Positions 47,141 to 58,400 of a stretch of DNA of 63,564 nucleotides are shown here, one piece after another; within the stretch, counting starts at the first letter, position 1, and every line of letters begins with the position of its first letter. Below the pieces are notes generated by a model. The model did not search any database, was not told the DNA's origin, and saw nothing but the letters and a program-made list of their open reading frames with translations. The stretch is from Acanthaster planci (taxonomy: Eukaryota > Echinodermata > Asteroidea > Valvatida > Acanthasteridae), in NCBI RefSeq assembly GCF_001949145.1, contig NW_019091660.1, forward strand, positions 33,082 to 96,645, written 5' to 3'. Made by a program: the position numbers and the translations under genes.

Positions 47141-47999
47141 AAGATACTAAGTTTGATTTGCATATGAAATTCAGATTCGTTCATTTATTAATGAAGGCGT
47201 TGGCTTTACTGCTCGGCACGGCCATCGCTAGCACTAATGCACTTTCTTTATCCATGTTTCTCTTATTGCGTTCTCCAAGGAGCCCAAATCTGCCCTATCC
47301 TTCTCGCTGCTCCCCACTCCTGTTTCGCCTCGACATATCCTCGGGGCCATTACGATAAGATTTATCAGAATTGATATCGATCGTGCAAGTGGCCCCTGGG
47401 GGAGCTAGCCAGGACTGAGGCGAACTGGATCGCCGCGACACTTCCGGGAGTCTCCCGCGGCCATCGATCCTGAAAGCTCCCTGTCCGTCGCTGAATGCTT
47501 CGTCTTGTAAATCTATCCCCGTAGGAGGGCGGCCACAAAGACGCTGACTTGTCCACGCGCGTTTCATAAATTATTAAGTATGCAATGGTCAAGTTATGTA
47601 GAATGCAAAACTTAAAACCTTCATGTTCGACGACTGCCCAATTAAGCGTGGATACAAAGCACAAAATTATTCAGGGAATTCAAAAACAACAGAGATCAAT
47701 GAAATGAAAACAAAAGCCTTTTTTGTTTTTCATATAAGTGACGAAATCCTGTTAGACTCATGTATGATAGTGGTTTGTTTGTCAACATGAGGTGAGGCGA
47801 AAAATCGTGCATGGTTTTGACAGTAGATGTAACGCATCTCGCACGTAGATTCCCTGAATGAACACACTCCATTTGTCTTATGCATTAGCTTTCATTACAT
47901 TGTCGCGCTTTCTACTTATTGTGCTCATTTCTAAGTATTGAAGTATTATACCATGCGTCATTCAGTCGAGAAATTCACCAAAACCAATACAACAGAGAG

Positions 48000-48179
48000 C
48001 AAGCCAACAAAACCACAGGCCAAAAAAACAAACATAAGCAAAAAACTTAAGCCACAAAACCAAAGGCAAACAAAAACGCGACCACAAAACTGCAAGCAAA
48101 CAAAACCACGAGCCAACAAAACCACACGCCAACAAAACCATAAGCCCACAAAATCACGAGCCAACAAAACCACAAGCAA
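48000..48179 (+). repeat. 16-bp minisatellite, A/C-rich strand
   Basis: From 48100 five successive 16-bp units of the form ACAAAACCACRAGCCA can be read (48100-48179), with more degenerate copies back to about 48000. The 16-bp period is not a multiple of three, so the lysine/threonine-rich frame over it is not a protein repeat. Confidence 0.75.
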
Positions 48180-48184
48180 CGACG

Positions 48185-50060
48185 GAGAATTACTGATTTG
48201 AGTTCCTATTTTGATTTCCTGAAACATCATTAATTTTCTTTCGTTCTCACATTACAAACAGTCCTTCCTTTCCACGTACACTGCTACACTCCATTGGAAA
48301 GCGTAAATCCCCAATTTCATCGCAATTTATTACATGAAAATTTGACTTTTTTCTAAGTCACATAAAGGATATCACTTCCATCCCATGGGCCCCATTTCTT
48401 AAAAGTTCAAAATGATATTTACAAACATCATAACATTAATTGGTTGAAATCCAATTTTTAGCACGTTGCAGTTTCAGTCCGCGTCTTATTATGTTAATGA
48501 AAGCCAGGACAAAATGACAAAATAACTTGATCGGATTGTGCGACTTTGCAGCTCTGAGGACGGAAGGATGACAAACACAGCCCCTTTGGCTACAACTGGC
48601 GAAGTAAATCGAGAATGACCACCAACTGACCGGGAGGTCGTTCGACTCCGTTCGGTGCATTGACTGCTCTGCGATGGGTAGACCACCATCCAGGGGCGCC
48701 TAGCACGCACCCTAGACAGCGAGCTTAATGTGCGGTATAAATCACGTGAATGTAGGTAGGTGCTTCGAGCGAGAACGATCGGCGGAGACCGATGTGCTTG
48801 TCAACACCCTAAATGAAGGGTTATTTGCCGAGCATTGAACTTCTGTCTTGTGAACGTTTCCGTGTAAGAAAACTTCAGCTCTTTGCTCTTTAGGTATGTC
48901 TTTCCGTAGGTAAAATTCCATTGGGCAGTTAAGAACTGCTACCCTCATAAACCTGTGATGTTTGCTGGTACAAATGAACTAACCTCGTAATTAAATAGCA
49001 AGTCGGCGGTCCTAACAAATCTTCAAGTTGGCTAACATCACCAGCTTCCATCTCAAGCCTTGTATGTCCACTTGCCCAAACGCTAGCAGTTAATAGTGAT
49101 CTCTATCACAAAACAAATCAGCATCAGAGGATGTGAAGGCACGAAGAAGAGGCAAAATAAATGGGGAAGACTGTACCGGAACACTGAATTAAACGATCAC
49201 ACCAGGATTTGTTACATTACTATCGAACACAGTTGTATTGCAATCGCATATTAGCTCATCACCGAAAATACCAACTCTTATACTGTAAATGAGGCTATGG
49301 TCGGTGAGGGGAAGCGATCTTCGCAGAAATAAATTTAAAACCATTAACCTGAGACTATTCTTTCTGAGGATTCGACAACGATAGATGCAATGGCGTACAT
49401 ACATGCAGGCGACATATCAAATTGATAATCCTTATAACTCAAACTTTCATGTTGGTAATCCAAATTCGATATACTGCAAACCTTTGAGTGAGCAATATTT
49501 AAATTTCAATTTTAATATTCAATATAACAATGATAATTTTATATAACAGGTCTTGCCCTTACCCAACGTATATTAACAAGAACTGTATGCTCAGTGCTTG
49601 TCCGAGAGCTTGCGAAAAAAACAAAAAAACAAAACAAAAAAAATACATCTTGAAAATATAACAATGAGTTGTTGTCAATGAGAGAAGACAGCAGAAGCGA
49701 TGAGTGAAGACAGCATAAGCGTATCAGCTCCGTCAGAACAGATTCCCTGGTGAAATCTTTACGTCATTAGGCCGATCACACGAATATTAATGGTCAAGCG
49801 GCCCTGGGACTGTTGGAACCCGATGTCATTCCCTAGCACGGTAATGATTTGCTGTCTCCAGAAACGAGGACTCACGAAGACCTCGTAGAATTGCGCTAAG
49901 TGACGGGAAGTTGTATATTAGGAACTTTTTGTCGTAACTAAGAAATTCGGACACAGCCTCACCGCGGTACACACAGTCTGGCTACATATGGTTATAATGC
50001 CCTTTTGAAAGTAAAAGATGATATATTGATGAAGATGAACTCTCAGCATATGACTTGTTC
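48185..50060. other. Intergenic, nothing recognised
   Basis: No gene recognised. A low-complexity A/C tract (GCGAAAAAAACAAAAAAAC) lies near 49612-49640. Confidence 0.45.
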
Positions 50061-50063
50061 TTT

Positions 50064-51469
50064 TAGACCTCAATGCAGCCTTCGATACGGTTGATCGTGA
50101 CATTTTGCGTGTCTATTCAAGGAACCCTGTCAAAAACGTTCAAACTTAACTGCGGGGTTCCTCAGGGATCATGTTTAGGACCACTTTTATTTACTATTAA
50201 TGCTTCTAGATTATTTGACATCATTGAGCACCATCTGCCTAACATTCATTGTTATGCTGATGACACACAGCTTTATCTGTCTTTTAAACCAGACGATGAT
50301 GTTTCCTGTCAGATTGCTGTAGCTGCGATGGAAAGTTGCATCCGGGACATAAGACAGTGGATGTTGCATGATAGGTTAATGGTTAATGATACTTAGAGTG
50401 AGCTCTTGATCATTGGTACTAGGCAACAGCTGCAAAAAGTAAAGATTGCTAACATCGCTGTGGGAGAATCTGCTGTCTATCCATCCACATGTCAGAAATT
50501 TGGGATCATGGTTTGACTCTGAACTTACAACGAATACTCATATTGACAAGGTTTGCTCAGCTGCATTTTTTCCTCTTCATAATATCAAACGTATCAGTAA
50601 ATTCCTGTCAAGTGATTCCCTTTGTACACTAGTCCATGCATTTGTGACGAGCCGTCTGGACTATTGTAACAGTTTATTGTATGGGTTGCCAGGAGAACAA
50701 ATAGCAAAACTCCAAAGGGTTCATAATGCAGCGGCCAGACTTGTTACAAACACACGGAGGTTTGAACATGTAACTCCTGTATCACGTCAACTCCACTGGT
50801 TGCCCATTCACTCAAGAATTCATTTCAAAATTATCCCAGGTACCTGCAAGATCTTATTATTGTTAAGAGACCTTGCAGGTATCAACTCAGGTCTGGAAAC
50901 AAAGGTCCTCTTTTGGATTATCCTAGTAGGAAGATGCTATCCACTCTAGGTGATAGGTCTTTTTCTGTGGCAGCTCCCAAGTTGTGGAATGCCTTGCCAC
51001 TTTCCATTAGACAGGAACAAAGACTTAGCATTTTTAAATGCAAATCAAAAACCTTCCTCTTTTAGACGAGTATTTTAAATGTATAATTGTATTCTGGTCT
51101 CCTTGTTTCATTACGAGGGTCACCGTGTCAGGTAGTTAGAGCGGAAATTATAGGGTTTGAGGCGTCCGTCCTCTGGAAAGGTCGAAACATCACCGATGTC
51201 GACAGGGTTTAGGCTTATTTAGTTAGTTACCCCGTTGACAGGACAGATGAATCCCCATACTCCGGTTTGGGCACTGGCATGGTGGCCTGTTTTTCTCTCT
51301 ACTACTACAGTATAATTTGGTTTGGTTTTAAATAGTTTTTGTGTGCTTGGATTTTTAAATTGTTTTTTGTGTACTTGATTTTCAATAGGTTTTTAGTGTA
51401 ATGTGCCTTTGATCACTTCGGTGGAAAGGGCGCACTATAAATTCTAAATTATTATTATTTATTATTAAT
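50064..51469 (+). mobile_element. 5'-truncated CR1/L2-like LINE remnant
   Basis: Reverse transcriptase motifs occur in order on the plus strand: LDLNAAFDTVDRDIL at 50070-50110; GVPQGSCLGPLLF near 50154; YADDTQLYLSF near 50254; then FHNIK/DYCNSLLYGLP and HWLPIHSRIHFKI up to about 50830. The reading frame breaks several times (stop at 50394-50396, frameshifts, a deletion between the first two motifs), so it is inactive. The end, GGGCGCACTATAAATTCTAA followed by ATTATTATT repeats, is the 3' tail expected of CR1/L2-type LINEs. Confidence 0.88.
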
Positions 51470-51474
51470 GCAAT

Positions 51475-54400
51475 TCAATAAAAAAGTATTTGCTATGATG
51501 TATCTATTTGACAACAACAACACTTTCTGGATACCGTTTAGAATTCTGAAACAAAAAATATTCGTGACAAATCCTGCACAAGACTATGGATCCATGCCTC
51601 ACAATTTCAGTAACATCAGATGGCATACGTTTACCCCCTCAGTAATAATAAAACAGTTCTCAATTAACAGTTCACACCGGCGTGCTACGGTAGAGTAACT
51701 TGGACTACTGATGTACTGAGTACTATGACGAAAATCGGCCTTATTTAAGTAAGCTACACTGACGAAACACTGTGTTATGGGAGGACGCCATGTTTGTTGA
51801 TGTTTGATTATACCCACTATTATCACGTGACTTAGCGAGCGCAATTGGCCTATTCAAAGTCTGCTCCTTCATGTAACAAGCGAAGTGATAGCATCACAGC
51901 CGTAGACGTCAACAGACATCAACGCCCCTTATCTGATGGTGGCGTGTTGCTGGAGGCGTTTCATCAATGGAACCCTATACCGTGCAGCAAAAAGAACTCC
52001 AATGACGGCCTACCAGCCCAAAATCATTCCCATATATCATCTTCTAGGACGTGATAGGAAAAGAGATTCATCTTGTGTAAAAATTTTCACATTTGCCCCA
52101 TTTTGTTGGAGGCTCTTAGAATTAGAAACCGAGGGACGTGGCATAAAATAGTGCTGAAACAACAATAAATGTACAAAAAAATCAAGGTTCGACGTATTTT
52201 CGTGACGCAGGAATTTATCAGGAAGAAAAGGTAAGAGGTGAAATCTTCTCTTGACTTCCGCCCACAAAAATCCTTTTTCGGCTGTGACGTCATCAGCAAT
52301 CCCATAGGACACATCGTGTCTTACGGCGCTGAACATCAACAGAGCAAAATGAGTGATTTGTTCTATCTCACATGTTGAGCAGAGGGGAATGTGTAATTTG
52401 TGGGCGTGGCACAAAAAAGGATTTTTATTTCCAGGTCTTACACATAACCGGCAATATTCACACTTTGTATGGGTAATTCACAAAATTAGGGGTCAAATTT
52501 TTTGGTCGATGTCACATCTGACATATGATTTTGTAAGTTGAGAGTGCGTTTTCTATTTTTCAAGAGCGGTGAATTAATGCAAATTACCTGCTAAACAAAT
52601 AGGCCTAGTAATGGTTCTAATTCAATTCTAGAATTACCATATAAACTCAAAGATGGGTAGAAAACGCGGCAATAGGAAAGTTTCTTAAACAGCGCCCTCA
52701 GCCGTCGAATGATGCCCAGAACCCTTTCAATAAATTACTCCCAAAGCGAACGGGTCGACGTCATAATGAAAACTCTGACTCTCTAACTTGGACGTCAAGC
52801 ACACCTCTACGTCCCTGCGAACTTTCATCGTACTCTACATCTTGCACAGTACGATCATTTAGACTGTTCGTCTACAGTCCAAAGCTTTTCGCATCGAGTT
52901 CTTAGCATTCTACAAAATACCCTAGAAGGGCCTAGACTGATGTGGAAATATTGAAACGGGTGTCACGTTTTCCCGCCGAGTTTTATCGCAGAGGTATGAA
53001 GCAAAACAAAACGCCTCATTTAATTTGCAATTGAACTCTTTTCCACGACAAAATCAATTTAATGTAACTCACCAGAATGCTGCAGCCTCTCAAATTGCCT
53101 ATTCGTGTATTTACTGCAAATCGTCTTCAGGTAGAGAGTGATTGATGACAATGTTTACGCGGGAACGTGCTCAAAAAAAGTTTCATTATTTCCTCGGTGA
53201 GGGGAAATCTTGTAGCAGGCGCATTAAAAGGAAATTCACTTCATTCGATATTTCTTTACATATTCCTTGAATACCAAAATAGCGGTGCTTTGGGCGGATT
53301 TTTCTCTTTTTTTCTTCTTTTTTTTACATTTCCTTGCATTTTTTAACCGGTTTATCTTTTTCAGCCTACATGTAGTATTTTCACATAGTGTTGCAATGAC
53401 TAGTAACCGTTCGTTATTACTGGTAAACCACGGCCAAAAGTTACAACCAAAAAAATTACCACAAGCCTCTTTCTGAAAAACCAAGAACCAGTCTAACTAA
53501 TTTTGCTAGGGCAACTACGGTTGGGAGCTATGTAATCAACAGTAGCACGCACAACGCTCTTGCCAGAAAGCGGAAAAGAACATAAATACAAATATTGGAC
53601 ATAGCACACAAAGTGGAAACTGCGCGCAATTAACATTGGAATTTTTTCACTATGCTCAATACTTAATCCCGTAAATATGATATTAAATATCATGCACTCG
53701 TGCCACTCGACAATGCCATCTTTCATACTCAGAAAGACAGCACTCACGTTGGCTATTTATAGCACCGTGTGCTTGCTCGCAGAGGTTAGAGCAGACCACA
53801 TCTTTTGTGTAGAGTTCGTGCATAATGTTCCACCTGAACTCGGCAGACGATCTCGATTAGCATTTCTTTGTTCAGCTACTGGGTACAAATCTCATTAAAC
53901 TGTAGACACCACTTAGCATGTTGAATTTACAGTATCACATTTTGATCGCTCGTAAATGGCATGGTTCATAATTATGTTGACTTTCAAAATGCATGATTAA
54001 TGTAATCAATTTAAGAATTTGTTTTGCCCTTCGAATGATGCCATTTACTGCATATTTCAATGCAGAGAGGACCAAATTTCAAAGAAACGCTAAGCAATTT
54101 TACATGCACAGTGAAAACAGCCCGGAACCTCTCATAGGCAATATATACACCACGTGACAATCGTGCTAAGTAAATATTTCCAACGCTTAGCAAGAGCCAT
54201 ATTGATGAGCTAAATGTAAAGTCCAGAGAAATCGAGGACCAATCGTCGGATTCGAGAAAAAATTCAGCAGCACTAGGATTACAGAATTCTGGGGGTTTAT
54301 TTGAATTTATAGACGCAGTTTTCAAGAAGTTGCCACAAGTACAAGACATGGGTAAGTCGAAAAGCTTTTACGCCCAAGTGGCGCCAGTAGTTACAAATAC

Positions 54401-54660
54401 TTAGGTTTATTGTGGGTATAAAAGGATTATGGGGAGATCTGTGAAGCACGGTTTCCCTATTCAATAAAGATAAGGCCTCAGTGTCGGTTTAAGCTATGTC
54501 TATCTTGTTCATAGGGAAAAATGTCCTAAACATGCACTTTCAAAATCTCAAGTATTAAATGACTATATATGTAGAATGAAATCAACATATAATCCTGATT
54601 TTCAGTCGAAATTCAGTGTTTACAATGTTTTAAGATAAGAATTACCTTCGGTGGATCTGT
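51475..54660. other. Intergenic, nothing recognised
   Basis: No gene recognised. The frame at 54011-54349 (minus, 112 codons) has no known domain. Confidence 0.45.
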
Positions 54661-54664
54661 TTTT

Positions 54665-54670
54665 TTTATT
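54665..54670 (-). terminator. Candidate poly(A) signal of METAP1D
   Basis: AATAAA on the minus strand about 510 bases after the METAP1D stop codon, in a T-rich (plus strand) context. Motif only; the true 3' end is unknown. Confidence 0.3.
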
Positions 54671-55178
54671 TAGCATTAACCAGACATAGCAGGTGTCGTT
54701 CACAACTGTACAATGACATTTTCATGATATAAATCCGTCAGGCTTTTCCTTTTTATAGGAGTATGCTAGACAGTAGAGGCATAAAATCTTACCGATACGG
54801 TAGATTTTGTGCAGCGTTGCATTATACCAACCTAACCTTCACTGACATAATTTGCAAAATCACAATGCCACAAAAAAAATTGTTCATGCAGCTCTTGACA
54901 GCTAACAAGATCGTCCGTGTCCATAAAAACATGAATTTATATTTATCTTTGCACACCTAAAGACTGAAGATCTGAGCATATCATGTTGATCACGATCATC
55001 GGATTATACATGGAAGATAATCCTAAAGAAGCCTGTAATCCATAGTCATTAAGTAGGTTCAACTGTGAAAATCCCTGAAAAGTTAGATGACAAATACTTT
55101 CATTGCTTTTAACACATGAATATTCAAGCCTCCTACCGGTATTTAAAATGAGCCCCTTGAAGTGGACTCCCGTGCCCC

Positions 55179-55404
55179 TCAGTCAAACTTCCAATCAGCC
55201 TTTCTTAAGTTCTTGGCTCTTCCAGTAGCAGTCTGGTCCCCCTCTGTGGATGGTGATTCAATCTGATGCAGATCGGATAAGGAAGAGCTGTCATTTCCTT
55301 CCTCCTCAGATCGGATCTCCCTTTCAAAATTCTCATCGGAAGATGCCGTTGGAACCTCCACTCCATTGTCTGTGATCAAGATTGTGTGTTCAAACTGTGC
55401 GGAC
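55179..55404 (-). CDS. METAP1D: METAP1D last exon (final glutamate and acidic tail)
   Basis: Begins [17 protein letters not shown], with the last metal glutamate in FEHT, then a tail of about 55 residues rich in Glu, Asp and Ser ([18 protein letters not shown]...). It ends [11 protein letters not shown] and a TGA stop. Human METAP1D stops soon after the equivalent of GVEV. The acceptor is TTTTTTTTCCCCTAG. Confidence 0.93.
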
Positions 55405-58400
55405 CTAGGGGAAAAAAAACAGGTTTTGTATAACTTAATTGTGCGTTAATCTGTGGATGAATGACACTTCTCCCTTCTCGGGAATTGTGACATGTTAATG
55501 TGCATTGACTTTCTTCGTGTCAACAGGTTACATCAATCGTTGACAAGGTGCACATTGATAATACATATTCAAACACTTTCGCATTAAACCTCAAAAGCAC
55601 CTGTAATTTTTGGACGATGGTAGCATTCAAAAGTTAAGTTAGTTCTTTGGCCATGCAAAGGACTTTGGTGTGAATTAATCAATCAATCAATTACTTTTTT
55701 GCACATGACCTTATATAAAGCAGCACGAACATCACTTATACATCATTAATTGGGATAACTGTGAACGGGTCCCTAAAAGCAGAGCTTGTCAAGTGGGCCG
55801 GGGCCCACAACATACCGGTATAATATTGCAAATTTCAACACACAATGACACTCAAACAAAACAGTAGTGCAGACAAATGAATATTAACAGAAATAAGGAA
55901 TACATAAACCAAACCTGTAATCTATAACCCCATGAGTCTTAATGTTTTCAAACAGTCATTGAGACTAGCGTCACCTGTACATGTATATTTGCATTTAATC
56001 AACAGGGCCAGACTGGATGTACTTCTTAAAAAGTGTCCAATGAGTTCAAGAATTTAGGACCCTCGTGCTTAACTGTTTAGAAATTTGCTACATTGTCTGG
56101 AAAAGAGGTAAGGTCAATTATATGCCAAGCCTTTGTTTCAGTTGAAGTATTCCATTCATCCAGCTAATGCTACAACTTCCATGTGCAAGTAAGACTAAGG
56201 TGTTATGCAAATTCAATAAAATGTTCTGTGGGAAGAATCTTTACAGTTTTCATATTGTGCCAATATTTGATATGAATGAGCAAATATAATTAGGCCTAAT
56301 ATGCTTTGATAGGAACGATCTATGTCAATTTACAATCCCAGAAATTTACTGCATTCAAAGTTAGATTAATTGTCAGCATATTTGCTTTAATCCATTTAGA
56401 GACTTTTAAAGTACATTGTTAAATTTGGCAATAAAAATATGTTTATTACTATCATATACAAACAGACAGAAAGATATATAGAAAGCCAGAAGATTCATCA
56501 ACAGCAGAACGCTTAAACAAAAATTGTGAATGGATCAGAGCTTTACTTATGGACTCTAATTGGATCTCCAAACTGCATGTAAGCCACATCTATTGTGGAA
56601 AGGCCAAGTTTAAGGGGAATTATGAGGTACCTCATTTTCCAGCTGGAAGAAAGGTCACATAATCTTTCTTTTGAATTCAGACGAGACAGAGCTCACCACT
56701 CTTTATCTTTGTTTGTCCAGAGCCATTTTTAATCACAGTCAAATTGTTGGCAATGTCCTGTTGAGATATCGTATGCACAGTGACTCATGATCATGATTAT
56801 AAGGCAGGCAGGTGACTTATGACATTCGAGATTAATCTCATCCATTTGCTTAATGAGTTCTCGAAGCTAGCGTGGAACAAGTAACTCATATCATCGCCTG
56901 TTCATGAATAGGGAGTTCATTTCTGTTCAGGATTATCTCACCGAAAATAGACGGAGATCGCTGCATGGAACTTCGCTCCTGGGAATATGGCCTCTCAACC
57001 ATTCAGAGTGCATTTGTAATACCACATCAGAAATGGGTTTTCTTTGGGAAGTGGTTCACAGAAATTCAGATGTTACAATAATTCTGAAACAGAACATCAA
57101 CTGAGAAAGCAGTGTCCATAACCAATCACTATGAGAACATTCTACATGTGCATTTGTAACACTGTGCACAAGTGTACAATTTGCAAGCACACTTACTTAA
57201 CAAACAAGTGCAATATATGCAGTTTGAAAAACTGCCTTCAACGTGTATCGTACATGTACATTAAAGTACTGTGCATGTACATGTACAGAATTTATTTCAC
57301 TGCCCATTCAAAGAGTATTCCCCGGGCCATGAAGGCATCCACTGGAAATCACTTTCTAGACATGTTGGGGGTAACAACTACCTTGGCATTCAAGACACCC
57401 CCCCCCCATTCATTACTAATGGGTGATATTCCCAGCTGCAACCCCGCCAATGAGTAATGTGATCGACACAAACATGAAGACCAAGGGGGAAAACAAGGAT
57501 AAGAAAAAGCACTTAGCTGCAACGAGGGCTGGTCCAGACAAGCTGTCTGTTTTGGAGTGCCAGACCAATGTTCTCCATTCTCAAAGCGTGGATGCACACT
57601 GGCATGTTTTGTTGGAGGGGATGACATTTGCGCACCATTATCATCCGTTACCATAGCATTTTCCAGGCCAGTTTGCATCCTATGATCATTGATTTCTTTT
57701 CCTCTTTTGCTGTTTCTTTATCCTTTGAGTTTAGCACACATGTACATGTATCTAGATCCCAAAGCAAGCAAGCATGACTGATTCTACAACCTGTATTGAA
57801 TTTTTTTACAAGAACATATTTAACTGTAGAGACAAAGACTTTTCCCTCCAAAATCCCTGAAAAACAAAGCTAGAAGACAAAAACCACTTCCAGAATTTTA
57901 ACAGCACGTAGTAGATTTTGTGTTTAGAAGCAAACATTTGTAAGGGACATTTCATGTTTCTTCTCCAAAAAAAATTACACCTTACACTAAAACTTTATTC
58001 TTAAAGACATGATTTGTAGTCCAGCCAGAGGCTGAGAGTGATCGGATGAATTCTACGGTCTGGCTAAAAAACAAAGCTTCCTTTACACAGCTACTATCTA
58101 TCCTATTGTCAAAGTCTGAATCAAATCCAAACCTTTTAACATGTCAAGCCTCAATGTTTGCTTTGGACAAGCATACCACAGCGCCCACTGTTTTTCCAAC
58201 CCCAGCAAACGCTCAAACCGCAACACGCACTTGAAAAAAAGTCAAGCTTGGAAAATAAATAGACACAAGTGTCAAACTGGGGACATGCTCACATGTGAAA
58301 CTGCCTTTGTCAAAACACTGCATGTAATGTGATTCTTCCATGCAAAGAGCCAGAGCCAAATCCATTCTGCGGCCTGGATTTGACGCAACACGAGACACAG

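Noticed and set aside
47938-48201. Lysine/threonine/glutamine-rich protein
   Set aside because: The frame runs over a 16-bp minisatellite whose period is not a multiple of three, so the protein repeat is incidental.
48645-48662. SINE or tRNA from GGTCGTTCGACTCCG
   Set aside because: Resembles a B box but no A box or related copy was found nearby.
54011-54349. 112-codon minus-strand frame as a gene or exon
   Set aside because: No known domain and no clear splice borders; hydrophobic stretches are not enough.
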